Part shown: positions 34,591 to 43,189 of the stretch, one piece after another
Position numbering within the stretch: the stretch's first letter is position 1
How the letters are laid out: each line of letters opens with the position of its first letter
Source of the DNA: Streptomyces rapamycinicus NRRL 5491
GTDB lineage: Bacteria; Actinomycetota; Actinomycetes; Streptomycetales; Streptomycetaceae
Reading direction: 5' to 3'
NCBI RefSeq assembly: GCF_024298965.1
Contig: NZ_CP085193.1
Location: 3,286,001-3,350,000 of the forward strand
DNA length: 64,000 nt
Notes under the pieces: generated by a model
Told to the model about the DNA's origin: nothing
Database searches by the model: none
What the model saw: only the letters and a program-made list of their open reading frames with translations
Made by a program: the position numbers and the translations under genes

Positions 34591-36441
34591 TTAGCCGGTC
34601 TTCGTCAGCTTTGCCGCGTAGCCGCCGTTCTTCGGGACGTCCACCTTGAGCCGTGAGGCCGCCGTGACCTCCTGGGTCTCGGTGACGACCTTTCCGTCCG
34701 GGCCGTCCTTCCACACCTCGATCCGCCAGCCGCCCTTGCCGAGGAAGCTCAGCGGTTCGTCCAGCGTGCGCGCTGCGCCCGAGGTGATCGCGCCCAGGTA
34801 CCAGGTGTCGCCGGAGCGGCGGGCCAGGACGGCGCGGTCGCCGGGGTCGCCGTCGACCAGCTTTGTCTCGTCCCACACCGTGGGCACCTGGTTCAGGAAC
34901 TTCAGCTCCAGCGGCCTGCTCTCGTAGGACTCGACGCTGTCGGCGAAGTGCTGCACCCCGGACTCGTAGACGACGGAGAGCGCGAGTTCGGCCGCGTCAC
35001 TCGTGGGCCGGACGCCGGTGAAGGTCACCGGCGTGAAGTCCATGGGCCCGATGAGGTTCCGGGTGAAGGGCAGGGTCGTGTAGTGCGCCGCCGGGAAGGG
35101 CTGGCGGCCCGGCTTGGGGCGGGTGCCCTCGGCACCCTTGACCGCCTCGGTGCTCATCAGCTGCGGCCAGGTCCGCTCCTGGCCGCGCGGGATCGTGGCG
35201 CCGTGGAAGTTCAGCATCAGCTTGTGCCGGGCGCTGTCCTTGAAGACCGCGTCGTACCAGCGCATCCGGTCCTGGCCGTCCGACTCCAGGAAGTCGATCT
35301 TCAGCCCGGCGACTCCCCAGGACTTCCACAGCGGGAACAGCCGGTCCCGCTCGCTCTGCGCGTCGATGGTCTGCCAGCGGGCCCACAGCCAGACGCCGAC
35401 GCCCTTCTCCTTGGCGTACGCGGTCAGCTCGGGCACCCAGGAGTCGCTCCAGCCGGAGTCCACCAGGATGTACTCCCAGCCCTCGCGCGCCGCGAAGTCC
35501 ACGAACTTCTTCTGGGCGTCCAGGCTGGTCGGGCTCTGCCCGTCCGACCACCAGGACCAGGCCGCCTTGCCCGGTTTGATCCATGAGGTGTCGGCGACCT
35601 TGGAGGGGGCGGCCAGATCGGTCGGCAGATCGCTCTCGGTGACGGTGGCGAGGTCTCCGATGACCATGGTCCGCCAGGGGGTGGTCAGCCCGGGGCCGCT
35701 GACCTCGGCGGGGTCGGGGAGGGTGAGCTTGAAGCGGTCGGTGGCTGAGTCGAGGGTGAGCCGGGAGCCGCCGTAGGAGCTGTTGAGGTCCGCCTCCTCG
35801 ATCAGCATCCAGCTGGAGCCGATGTGGAAGAGCGACGGATAGCCGTAGTCGCCCGCCTCGGCGTCGGCCACCGTGCCGTGGTCATGGGCGGACTCGTAGT
35901 CCTGGCGGCCGTTGTCGTACGGCAGGAGGAAGGAGTCGGCGGACGGCGGGACGGCGTACTCGGTGCTCTCGCCGAGCACGGTGACCGTCCCCTTGTCCGG
36001 CAGCACATAGCGGTAGGCCAGCCCGTCGGCGGAGACCCGGATGACGACCTTCAGCGTCCGCCCGTCCTTGCGGAAGGTGAAGGTGGACTCGGCGGCGTCG
36101 GAGGTGTGGTGGGTGCGGCGACCGGTGGTGGTCGGGTAGGTCTCGTGGACCTTGCGGTCGCTGCGCCCCGCGAACCGCAAGCCCTTGCTGAAATCGGTCT
36201 CGGCGGTGCGGATGCCCAGGCTCGACGGCCGCAGCACGGTGGTGGAGCCATGGCGCGCGGCCAGTGTCAGCGCGCCCTCGTTGTTCAGCTTGAGCTCGCC
36301 GCTGACCTGCCCCTTTCCGGTCAGCCGCCAGTCCTGCGCACGACCGTCCGATGCCGCCGCCGCCCGGAGCGGCACCAGCACGGCGGCCGCGCAGGCGAGG
36401 GCGGCCACGGCTCTGGTGACCTTTGATCGTGCCGTTCGCAT
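34591..36441 (-). CDS. Secreted glycoside hydrolase family 97 enzyme
   Basis: The 616-aa protein has an N-terminal signal peptide (TRAVAALACAAAVLVPLRA, cleavage near AAAAS). The GH97 N-terminal beta-sandwich (GQVSGELKLNNEGALTL, SADGLAYRYVLP) is followed by a TIM barrel with WSWWSDGQSPTSLDAQKKFV, VDSGWSDSW and GVAGLKIDFLESDGQ. GH97 contains inverting alpha-glucosidases and retaining alpha-galactosidases. The Asp in KIDFLES matches the nucleophile position of the retaining group, so an alpha-galactosidase-type activity is favoured by inference. ATG 36441 has GGAGGA at 3-nt spacing from AACG. It is divergent from the GH95-like gene through a spacer with repeated operator-like sites. Confidence 0.88.
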   Translation of the reverse strand: MRTARSKVTRAVAALACAAAVLVPLRAAAASDGRAQDWRLTGKGQVSGELKLNNEGALTLAARHGSTTVLRPSSLGIRTAETDFSKGLRFAGRSDRKVHETYPTTTGRRTHHTSDAAESTFTFRKDGRTLKVVIRVSADGLAYRYVLPDKGTVTVLGESTEYAVPPSADSFLLPYDNGRQDYESAHDHGTVADAEAGDYGYPSLFHIGSSWMLIEEADLNSSYGGSRLTLDSATDRFKLTLPDPAEVSGPGLTTPWRTMVIGDLATVTESDLPTDLAAPSKVADTSWIKPGKAAWSWWSDGQSPTSLDAQKKFVDFAAREGWEYILVDSGWSDSWVPELTAYAKEKGVGVWLWARWQTIDAQSERDRLFPLWKSWGVAGLKIDFLESDGQDRMRWYDAVFKDSARHKLMLNFHGATIPRGQERTWPQLMSTEAVKGAEGTRPKPGRQPFPAAHYTTLPFTRNLIGPMDFTPVTFTGVRPTSDAAELALSVVYESGVQHFADSVESYESRPLELKFLNQVPTVWDETKLVDGDPGDRAVLARRSGDTWYLGAITSGAARTLDEPLSFLGKGGWRIEVWKDGPDGKVVTETQEVTAASRLKVDVPKNGGYAAKLTKTG

Positions 36442-36483
36442 CGTTCCTCCTCGTTCACCGCATCCTCGACACGGCGCTCGATA

Positions 36484-36568
36484 CATCAGAGCAATCGGGT
36501 GCCTTGACGCATCATCAGCCCGTTTCTACGCTCCCGTCTAGCCAAATCATCGGAGCAATCTGATCGCT
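36484..36568. promoter_or_regulatory. Repeated operator-like sites in the GH97/GH95 divergent promoter
   Basis: Two 15-bp direct repeats, CATCAGAGCAATCGG (36484-36498) and CATCGGAGCAATCTG (36548-36562), match at 13 of 15 positions and lie 64 bp apart. The second extends into an inverted repeat AGCAATC-T-GATCGCT (36554-36568). Sugar-responsive LacI- or GntR-type control of both divergent genes is a reasonable guess. No regulator gene is adjacent. Confidence 0.5.
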
Positions 36569-36590
36569 TCGGGGACGGGAGAAGATCGGG

Positions 36591-39458
36591 ATGCCAGTCA
36601 GCAGACGTGGATTCCTGGGCCGGGTGGCGGCGGGCGCGGCCGCGAGCACGGCCGTCGGTGCGGCCCTCCCCGAGCAGGAGGCGGCCGCACAGCCACAGCA
36701 TTCGGTGACCCTGCGGGGCATGCGCACCGACCAGGAGTGGGAACGCTTTCTCAGCGGTCAGGATCTGCTCTGGAAGCGCTTGCCGAGAACGTGGTACGAG
36801 GGGCCGTTCCTCGGCAATGGCCTGCTCGGCTCGATGATCTACCAGGAGCCCGGGGAGAACGCGCTGCGCTTCACGGTCCACCACAGCGAGGTGCAGGACC
36901 ACCGGCCCACCGAGGGCGGCAGCGACTGGGGCGTGGCACGGCTCCCGGTGGGCAATCTGCTGCTGCGCCCGGTCGGCGCCATCACCGGGGTCGACCTGCG
37001 GCTGGATCTGTGGAACGCCGAGCTGCGCGGCACGGTCACCACGGACAAGGGGAAGCTGAAGCTCCGTGCGCTGGTGCACAACGACCGCACCATGCTGCTG
37101 GCCACCGTCGAGGCGAGCGCCGGCGAGGAGGGGTTCCGCTGGGAGTTCAAGCCCTCACCGGCGGTCAGCCCGCGCATCGTCCGCGAGGATCCGCCGAAGG
37201 GCTTCGAGCCCAACCCGGCCCCGGTCAGCCGCACCGAGGACGGGCTGGGCGTCACCGTCCAGTCGCTGGTGGCGGGCGGGCAGACGGTGAGCGCGTACAA
37301 GCAGCGCGGCAGCGGCCGGGAGCGCACGTACTACCTGGCCGTGGCGCACTCCTTTCCGGGTACGGACGCGGAGGGCCGGGCGCGGACCACCGTGCGCAAG
37401 GCGTCCGCGCTGCCGGTCTCCAGCCTGCGGCGCACCCACTACGAGTGGTGGCACCGCTTCTACCGCAAGAGCTTCATCTCGGTGCCCGACGGGATGCTCC
37501 AGAGCTTCTACTGGATCCAGCTCTACAAGCTGGCCTGCGCCGCCCGTGAGCACGCCCCCGTCATGGCCACCACCGGCCCGTGGGTGGAGCCGACCCCGTG
37601 GCCCGGGGTGTGGTGGAACCTCAACGTCCAGCTGGAGTACTGGCCGGTGCACGGCTCCAACCACCTTGAGCTGGACGCGATTCCGCGCACCCTCGCCGAG
37701 AACACCGATGTGCTCATCGGCGGCCTCAAGCCCGAGTACCGTGCCGACTCGGCAGGGCTGCGCCGCTCCACGGACGCGCAGTGCGAGGACAACGGCACGG
37801 TGCCGGTGCCGGGTGTCGGGGACTCCCCCGAGGTGGGCAATCTGCCCTGGGCGCTGCACAACGTCTGGCTGAGCTACCGGCACACCATGGACCGGGGCCT
37901 GCTGGAGGATGTGCTCTATCCGCTGCTGCGCCGCTCCACCAACTACTACCTCCACTTCCTCACCCAGCAGCCGGACGGCAGGCTGCATCTGCCGAAGACC
38001 TTCTCCCCCGAATACGGCGCGGCCCCGGACTGCAACTACGACCTGGCGCTGCTGCGCTGGTCCTGCCAGACCCTGCTGACCACGGTCGAGCTGCTGGACA
38101 AGGACGATCCGCTGGTGCCCAAGTGGCGCGAGGTGCTGGAGAAGCTGGTCGACTATCCGGTGGACGAGAACGGCTTCATGGTCGGCACCGGCGTCCCCTT
38201 CGCCAAGTCCCACCGCCACTACTCCCATATGCTCTCGGTCTACCCGCTCTACCTGGTCAACTGGGACCAGAAGGAGCACCGGGACCTGATCGCCCGCTCG
38301 CTGGAGCACTGGATCAGCTTCGAGGGCGCGCTGCGCGGCTACAGCTTCTCGGGCGCGGCCTCGATCTCCACGCAGATGGGGCGCGGCGATGACGCGCTGA
38401 AGTATCTGCGGGAGCTGGTGGCGCGGTTCATCCAGCCCAATACCCACTACTACGAGGCGGGTCCGGTGATCGAGACCCCGCTGTCGGGCGCACAGGCGAT
38501 CCACGACATGCTCTGCCAGAGCTGGGGCGGGACCATCCGCTTCTTCCCCGGGGTGCCGGGCGAGTGGCAGGACGTCACGCTGCACGACTTCCGTACCCAG
38601 GGCGCGTTCCTGGTCAGCGGGGTGCGTACGGGCGGGACGACGCGCTGGGTGCGGGTGCGCAGCCTGGCCGGGGAGCCCTGCCGCGTCCGCCACTCGATCG
38701 GCGGCCGGGTCGCGGTCGCCGGAGTGGGCGGCCCCGCGCCGAAGTGGCGTGACCTGGGGAACGGTGAGGTCGAGCTGGAGCTGGGCCGGGAGGACGAGGC
38801 CGTGATCCACCCGGCCGGCGCCCGGCCGGACTTCCTGATCGCCCCGGTGAAGGTCACGACACCGGCCGAGCCCTGGGGCCTGCCGGAGCTGCCGGAGGCG
38901 GGCGCGATCACCCAGGTCGATCTGACCGGGCACTTCGACAACGACGCCATCACCACCGAGATGTACTACGGGGACGGCGACTTCGACGGTACGGGCCGCA
39001 CCTATCCGATGGCGCAGCTGCCGCAGACCGGGCAGACCGAGGACGACGGGGTCACCTTCGCGTTCGCCAACGGCAGCGAGGGCTCCAACAACAATGTCAT
39101 CGCCGCAGGTCAGAAGGTCACGGTCGCGGCGGGCGGCTATACAAAGCTGCATGTGCTGGGCGCGGGCGACACCGGGAACGTGTCCGTCCCCGCCGAAGCC
39201 GCGTACGCCGACGGCTCCACGGGCAAGCTGACCATCCAGCTGACGGCCTGGATGTCGGGTCCGGCGTACGGGGAGACGGAGGCGGTGCGGACGAGTCAGA
39301 TCCACACCCGCACCGGCCCGTTGGGCACCAAGGCCGCGATCTTCCACCAGGTGGTGGAGCTGGACCCGGGCAAGGAGCTGTCGGCGATCACCCTGGGCGC
39401 CCCCTCGGGCACCGCACGGGCGCACATCTTCGCCCTCTCGCTGGAGAAGGACGACTGA
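36591..39458 (+). CDS. Tat-exported GH95-like glycoside hydrolase
   Basis: The 955-aa protein has a Tat signal (SRRGFLG, residues 4-10, then an Ala-rich hydrophobic stretch). An N-terminal beta domain (RTWYEGPFLGNGLLGSMIY, HHSEVQDHRP) precedes an alpha-barrel catalytic region with MATTGPWVEPTPWPGVWWNL, WALHNVWLSYRHTMD, LPKTFSPEYG, SHRHYSHMLSVYPLY and GAQAIHDMLCQSWGGTIRFFP. These match the alpha-L-fucosidase/galactosidase GH95 class. About 160 C-terminal residues form an additional beta-rich domain (GSNNNVIAAGQKVTVAAGGYTK). It probably removes terminal fucose- or galactose-type sugars from plant glycans outside the cell, working with GH97. ATG 36591 follows a purine-rich GGGACGGGAGAAG stretch. 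Confidence 0.85.
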   Translation: MPVSRRGFLGRVAAGAAASTAVGAALPEQEAAAQPQHSVTLRGMRTDQEWERFLSGQDLLWKRLPRTWYEGPFLGNGLLGSMIYQEPGENALRFTVHHSEVQDHRPTEGGSDWGVARLPVGNLLLRPVGAITGVDLRLDLWNAELRGTVTTDKGKLKLRALVHNDRTMLLATVEASAGEEGFRWEFKPSPAVSPRIVREDPPKGFEPNPAPVSRTEDGLGVTVQSLVAGGQTVSAYKQRGSGRERTYYLAVAHSFPGTDAEGRARTTVRKASALPVSSLRRTHYEWWHRFYRKSFISVPDGMLQSFYWIQLYKLACAAREHAPVMATTGPWVEPTPWPGVWWNLNVQLEYWPVHGSNHLELDAIPRTLAENTDVLIGGLKPEYRADSAGLRRSTDAQCEDNGTVPVPGVGDSPEVGNLPWALHNVWLSYRHTMDRGLLEDVLYPLLRRSTNYYLHFLTQQPDGRLHLPKTFSPEYGAAPDCNYDLALLRWSCQTLLTTVELLDKDDPLVPKWREVLEKLVDYPVDENGFMVGTGVPFAKSHRHYSHMLSVYPLYLVNWDQKEHRDLIARSLEHWISFEGALRGYSFSGAASISTQMGRGDDALKYLRELVARFIQPNTHYYEAGPVIETPLSGAQAIHDMLCQSWGGTIRFFPGVPGEWQDVTLHDFRTQGAFLVSGVRTGGTTRWVRVRSLAGEPCRVRHSIGGRVAVAGVGGPAPKWRDLGNGEVELELGREDEAVIHPAGARPDFLIAPVKVTTPAEPWGLPELPEAGAITQVDLTGHFDNDAITTEMYYGDGDFDGTGRTYPMAQLPQTGQTEDDGVTFAFANGSEGSNNNVIAAGQKVTVAAGGYTKLHVLGAGDTGNVSVPAEAAYADGSTGKLTIQLTAWMSGPAYGETEAVRTSQIHTRTGPLGTKAAIFHQVVELDPGKELSAITLGAPSGTARAHIFALSLEKDD

Positions 39459-39489
39459 CGAGTCCCGCAGCACGGGATCCACACCGCGA

Positions 39490-39513
39490 CGGCCGCCCCG
39501 CTTGGGGCGGCCG
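39490..39513. terminator. Terminator hairpin after the GH95-like gene
   Basis: CGGCCGCCCC (39490-39499), loop GCTT, GGGGCGGCCG (39504-39513) is a perfect 10-bp stem followed by TTGTTG. It lies 31 nt after the stop codon. Confidence 0.8.
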
Positions 39514-39557
39514 TTGTTGCTCATGTGTGCACTGGAGATGACAACTGAGGGAAATTG

Positions 39558-39595
39558 TTGGCACCCAGTGTCTTGCGAGGTGGCACAGAGTGCCA
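39558..39595. promoter_or_regulatory. Tandem operator-like sites upstream of ccr
   Basis: TGGCAC-AGA-GTGCCA (39581-39595) is a perfect inverted repeat. A related copy TTGGCACCCAGTGTC lies at 39558-39572, offset by 22 bp, about two helical turns. This 366-nt spacer (39459-39824) otherwise holds the preceding terminator and no gene. The sites lie about 230 nt upstream of the ccr start and could bind the TetR protein encoded at 33450 or another acyl-CoA-sensing regulator. Confidence 0.5.
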
Positions 39596-39824
39596 TACGG
39601 TGATGATGTCCGGGCGGCCGGCGCACTGCCAACCATCGTGCGTCGGCTGTCCCCGCAAACCGCCTTGCGCGCCCGGACAACGCCTGCGTCACCAGGCACC
39701 CGGCGCCACCCGCGCCACATCGAGCACCACCTCCGCCGAACCGACGGCACCGCATCAACAACACCCGTCACGAGCCCAGCGTTCCCTCAGGCGTCCCCCC
39801 ATGGACGCTTCGCCGGAGGCACCG

Positions 39825-41171
39825 ATGAACGAGATACTTGACGCGATCCTGGCGTCGGACACAGCACCCGAGGAGTTCGCGGCACTGCGCGTCCCCGAGT
39901 CGTACCGCGCGGTGACCGTGCGCAAGGACGAGGCCGAGATGTTCGCGGGCCTCACCACCCGGGAGAAGGACCCCCGCAAGTCATTGCACGTGGACGAGGT
40001 GCCGGTGCCCGAGCTGGGCCCCGGAGAGGCGCTCGTCGCCGTGATGGCCAGCTCGGTCAACTACAACTCCGTGTGGACCTCGATCTTCGAGCCGCTGCCG
40101 ACCTTCGGCTTCCTGGAGCGGTACGGCAAGCTCTCCCCCCTGGCCAAGCGGCACGACCTGCCGTACCACATCATCGGCTCCGACCTCGCGGGCGTCGTGC
40201 TGCGCACCGGCCCCGGCGTGAACTCCTGGAAGCCGGGCGCCGAGGTCGTCGCGCACTGTCTGTCGGTCGAGCTGGAGAGCGCCGACGGCCACAACGACAC
40301 CATGCTCGACCCCGAGCAGCGCATCTGGGGCTTCGAGACCAACTTCGGCGGGCTCGCCGAGATCGCGCTGGTCAAGTCCAACCAGCTGATGCCCAAGCCA
40401 ACCCATCTGAGCTGGGAGGAGGCGGCCGCCCCGGGCCTGGTCAACTCCACCGCGTACCGGCAGCTGGTCTCCCGCAACGGCGCCGGGATGAAGCAGGGCG
40501 ACAACGTCCTGATCTGGGGCGCGAGCGGCGGGCTCGGCTCCTACGCCACCCAGTTCGCGCTGGCCGGCGGGGCCAACCCGGTCTGCGTGGTCTCCTCGCC
40601 GCAGAAGGCCGAGATCTGCCGGCGGATGGGCGCCGAGGCGATCATCGACCGCACCGCCGAGGACTACAAGTTCTGGAAGGACGACGGCACCCAGGACCCG
40701 CGCGAGTGGAAGCGGTTCGGCAAGAAGATCCGCGAACTGACCGGCGGCGAGGACGTGGACATCGTCTTCGAGCACCCGGGCCGGGAGACCTTCGGCGCGT
40801 CCGTCTATGTCACCCGTAAGGGCGGCACGATCGTCACCTGCGCCTCGACCTCCGGCTACACCCACGAGTACGACAACCGCTACCTGTGGATGTCGCTGAA
40901 GCGGATCCTCGGCTCGCACTTCGCCAACTACCGCGAGGCGTGGGAGGCCAACCGCCTGATCGCCAAGGGCAAGATCCACCCGACGCTGTCCAAGACGTAC
41001 CGGCTGGAGGACACCGGCCAGGCCACGTACGACGTCCACCACAACCTCCACCAGGGCAAGGTCGGAGTGTTGTGCCTGGCCCCCGAGGAGGGCATGGGCG
41101 TGCGCGACCAGGCGATGCGCGAGCGGCACATCGACGCCATCAATCTGTTCCGCGACGACCGGGGCGTCTGA
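39825..41171 (+). CDS. ccr: Crotonyl-CoA carboxylase/reductase
   Basis: The 448-aa medium-chain dehydrogenase/reductase has the length of known Streptomyces Ccr. It reductively carboxylates crotonyl-CoA to (2S)-ethylmalonyl-CoA with NADPH and CO2. Seen are SSVNYNSVWTSIFEPLPTFGFLE split across the N-domain, GSDLAGVVLRTGPGVN, the Rossmann loop LIWGASGGLGSYATQFA, and CO2/substrate-pocket text FEHPGRETFGASVYV and GGTIVTCASTSGY. ATG 39825 is chosen because GGAGG sits 5 nt upstream; ATG 39801 lacks a ribosome binding site. Its TGA overlaps the ATG of ecm. First gene of the ethylmalonyl-CoA pathway operon; the product also supplies polyketide extender units. Confidence 0.97.
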   Translation: MNEILDAILASDTAPEEFAALRVPESYRAVTVRKDEAEMFAGLTTREKDPRKSLHVDEVPVPELGPGEALVAVMASSVNYNSVWTSIFEPLPTFGFLERYGKLSPLAKRHDLPYHIIGSDLAGVVLRTGPGVNSWKPGAEVVAHCLSVELESADGHNDTMLDPEQRIWGFETNFGGLAEIALVKSNQLMPKPTHLSWEEAAAPGLVNSTAYRQLVSRNGAGMKQGDNVLIWGASGGLGSYATQFALAGGANPVCVVSSPQKAEICRRMGAEAIIDRTAEDYKFWKDDGTQDPREWKRFGKKIRELTGGEDVDIVFEHPGRETFGASVYVTRKGGTIVTCASTSGYTHEYDNRYLWMSLKRILGSHFANYREAWEANRLIAKGKIHPTLSKTYRLEDTGQATYDVHHNLHQGKVGVLCLAPEEGMGVRDQAMRERHIDAINLFRDDRGV

Positions 41172-43189
41172 TGAGTGGCACACCCCGCCCCAAGGACCGC
41201 CCCTGGCTGATGCGCACCTACGCCGGGCACTCCACCGCCGAGGCGTCCAACGAGCTGTACCGGCGCAACCTGGCCAAGGGCCAGACCGGGCTCTCGGTCG
41301 CCTTCGACCTGCCCACCCAGACCGGCTACGACCCGGACCACATCCTCGCCCGTGGCGAGGTGGGCCGGGTCGGGGTCCCGGTCTCGCACCTGGGTGACAT
41401 GCGGCGGCTGTTCCAGGAGATCCCCCTGGAGCGGATGAACACCTCCATGACGATCAACGCGACGGCGATGTGGCTGCTGGCGCTGTACCAGGTCGTCGCG
41501 GAGGAGCACGGCGCCGATATCGGCAAGCTCCAGGGGACGACGCAGAACGACATCGTCAAGGAGTACCTGTCGCGGGGGACGCATGTCTTCCCGCCGGGCC
41601 CGAGCCTGCGGCTGACCACCGACATGATCGCGTACACGGTCAACCACATCCCCAAGTGGAACCCGATCAACATCTGCAGCTACCACCTCCAGGAGGCCGG
41701 GGCCACTCCGGTGCAGGAGATCGCCTTCGCGATGTCCACGGCGGTCGCCGTACTGGACGCGGTGTTCGCCTCCGGGCAGGTTCCCGAGGACCGTAAGGGC
41801 GACGTGGTGGCCCGGATCTCCTTCTTCGTGAACGCGGGCGTCCGCTTCATCGAGGAGATGTGCAAGATGCGCGCCTTCGGCCGCATCTGGGACCGGATCA
41901 CCCGCGAGCGGTACGGCATCGAGAACCCCAAGCACCGCCGGTTCCGCTACGGCGTCCAGGTGAACTCGCTCGGCCTGACCGAGGCCCAGCCGGAGAACAA
42001 CATCCAGCGCATCGTCCTGGAGATGCTGGCGGTCACCCTCTCCAAGGACGCCCGCGCCCGCGCCGTCCAGCTCCCGGCCTGGAACGAGGCGCTGGGCCTG
42101 CCCCGCCCCTGGGACCAGCAGTGGTCGCTGCGCATCCAGCAGGTCCTCGCCCATGAGAGCGATCTGCTGGAGTACGACGACGTCTTCGAGGGCTCCCACG
42201 TGATCGAGTCCAAGGTCGCCGCGCTGGTGGAGGAGGCCGAGGCCGAGATCGAGCGGATCCAGGAGATGGGCGGCGCGATGGCCGCCGTCGAGTCCGGCTA
42301 TCTCAAGGCGCGGCTGGTGGCCTCCCACTCCGAGCGCCGGGCGCGGATCGAGGCCGGCGAGGAGAAGATCGTCGGCGTCAACTGCTACGAGTCCACCGAG
42401 CCCAATCCGCTCACCGCCGACCTCGACACCGCGATCATGACGGTGGACCCGGAGAACGAGGCACGGGTGGTCTCGGCCCTGCACACCTGGCGCGAGCAGC
42501 GCGACGAGGTACCCGCCCAGGATGCCCTCGGTGCCCTCCGTAAGGCCGCCGTGGGGACCGACAACCTGATGGAGGCCACCCTGCGCTGTGCCCGCGCGGG
42601 CGTGACCACCGGGGAGTGGGCCTGGGCGCTGCGCGATGTCTTCGGCGAGTACCGCGCCCCCACCGGGGTGGGCGGCGCGCCCCTGGCCGTCGCCCCGGAG
42701 GCGGGCTCCCTGCTGGCCTCGGTCCGCGAGAAGGTCGGGAAGACCGCGGCCGACCTCGGCGGCGGAAGGCTGCGGCTGCTGGTCGGCAAGCCCGGGCTGG
42801 ACGGGCACAGCAACGGCGCCGAGCAGATCGCGGTACGGGCCAGGGACGCCGGTTTCGAGGTGGTCTACCAGGGGATCCGGCTCACCCCGGAGCAGATCGT
42901 CTCGGCGGCCGTGGCCGAGGACGTGCACTGCGTCGGGCTGTCCATCCTGTCCGGGTCGCACGCCGAGCTGGTGCCGGACGTCCTGGAGCGGATGCGCACC
43001 GCGGGCGCCCAGGACATTCCCGTCATCGTCGGCGGGATCATCCCGTCCTCGGACGCGGCCGCCCTGCGCGCTGCGGGTGTCGCCGCCGTTTTCACCCCCA
43101 AGGACTTCGGTATCACGGAGATCATCGGCCGTATCGTCGATGAGATCCGCGCCGCGAACACGCTTCCCCCTCTGGAGGTTCTCGTATGA
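41171..43189 (+). CDS. ecm: Ethylmalonyl-CoA mutase (MeaA-type, B12-dependent)
   Basis: The 672-aa mutase converts (2R)-ethylmalonyl-CoA to methylsuccinyl-CoA. The N-terminal catalytic barrel includes WLMRTYAGHSTAEASNELYRR, SVAFDLPTQTGYDPDH and NTSMTINATAMWLLALY. The C-terminal cobalamin domain has LVGKPGLDGHSNGAEQIA, with the DxHxxG motif at D544-H546-G549, and LSILSGSHAELVPDVLERM. Both domains in one chain fit Ecm/MeaA rather than two-subunit methylmalonyl-CoA mutase. It overlaps ccr by 1 nt and mcl by 4 nt, so it is translationally coupled in the operon. No B12 riboswitch is visible upstream. Confidence 0.95.
   Translation: MSGTPRPKDRPWLMRTYAGHSTAEASNELYRRNLAKGQTGLSVAFDLPTQTGYDPDHILARGEVGRVGVPVSHLGDMRRLFQEIPLERMNTSMTINATAMWLLALYQVVAEEHGADIGKLQGTTQNDIVKEYLSRGTHVFPPGPSLRLTTDMIAYTVNHIPKWNPINICSYHLQEAGATPVQEIAFAMSTAVAVLDAVFASGQVPEDRKGDVVARISFFVNAGVRFIEEMCKMRAFGRIWDRITRERYGIENPKHRRFRYGVQVNSLGLTEAQPENNIQRIVLEMLAVTLSKDARARAVQLPAWNEALGLPRPWDQQWSLRIQQVLAHESDLLEYDDVFEGSHVIESKVAALVEEAEAEIERIQEMGGAMAAVESGYLKARLVASHSERRARIEAGEEKIVGVNCYESTEPNPLTADLDTAIMTVDPENEARVVSALHTWREQRDEVPAQDALGALRKAAVGTDNLMEATLRCARAGVTTGEWAWALRDVFGEYRAPTGVGGAPLAVAPEAGSLLASVREKVGKTAADLGGGRLRLLVGKPGLDGHSNGAEQIAVRARDAGFEVVYQGIRLTPEQIVSAAVAEDVHCVGLSILSGSHAELVPDVLERMRTAGAQDIPVIVGGIIPSSDAAALRAAGVAAVFTPKDFGITEIIGRIVDEIRAANTLPPLEVLV

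Noticed and set aside
39559..39576. Sigma-54 promoter (TGGCAC ... TTGC)
   Set aside because: Spacing between the halves is wrong and actinobacteria lack sigma-54.
39581..39595. CIRCE/HrcA element
   Set aside because: The half-site resembles TGGCAC but the spacer is 3 nt rather than 9 and no chaperone gene follows.
37155..39764. 869-aa minus-strand open frame
   Set aside because: Antisense of the GH95-like gene; no recognisable domain, and it crosses the terminator and the ccr promoter.
40900..41171. Cobalamin riboswitch before the B12-dependent mutase gene
   Set aside because: The mutase start overlaps ccr by one base, leaving no leader, and no B12-box-like sequence was seen upstream of ccr.
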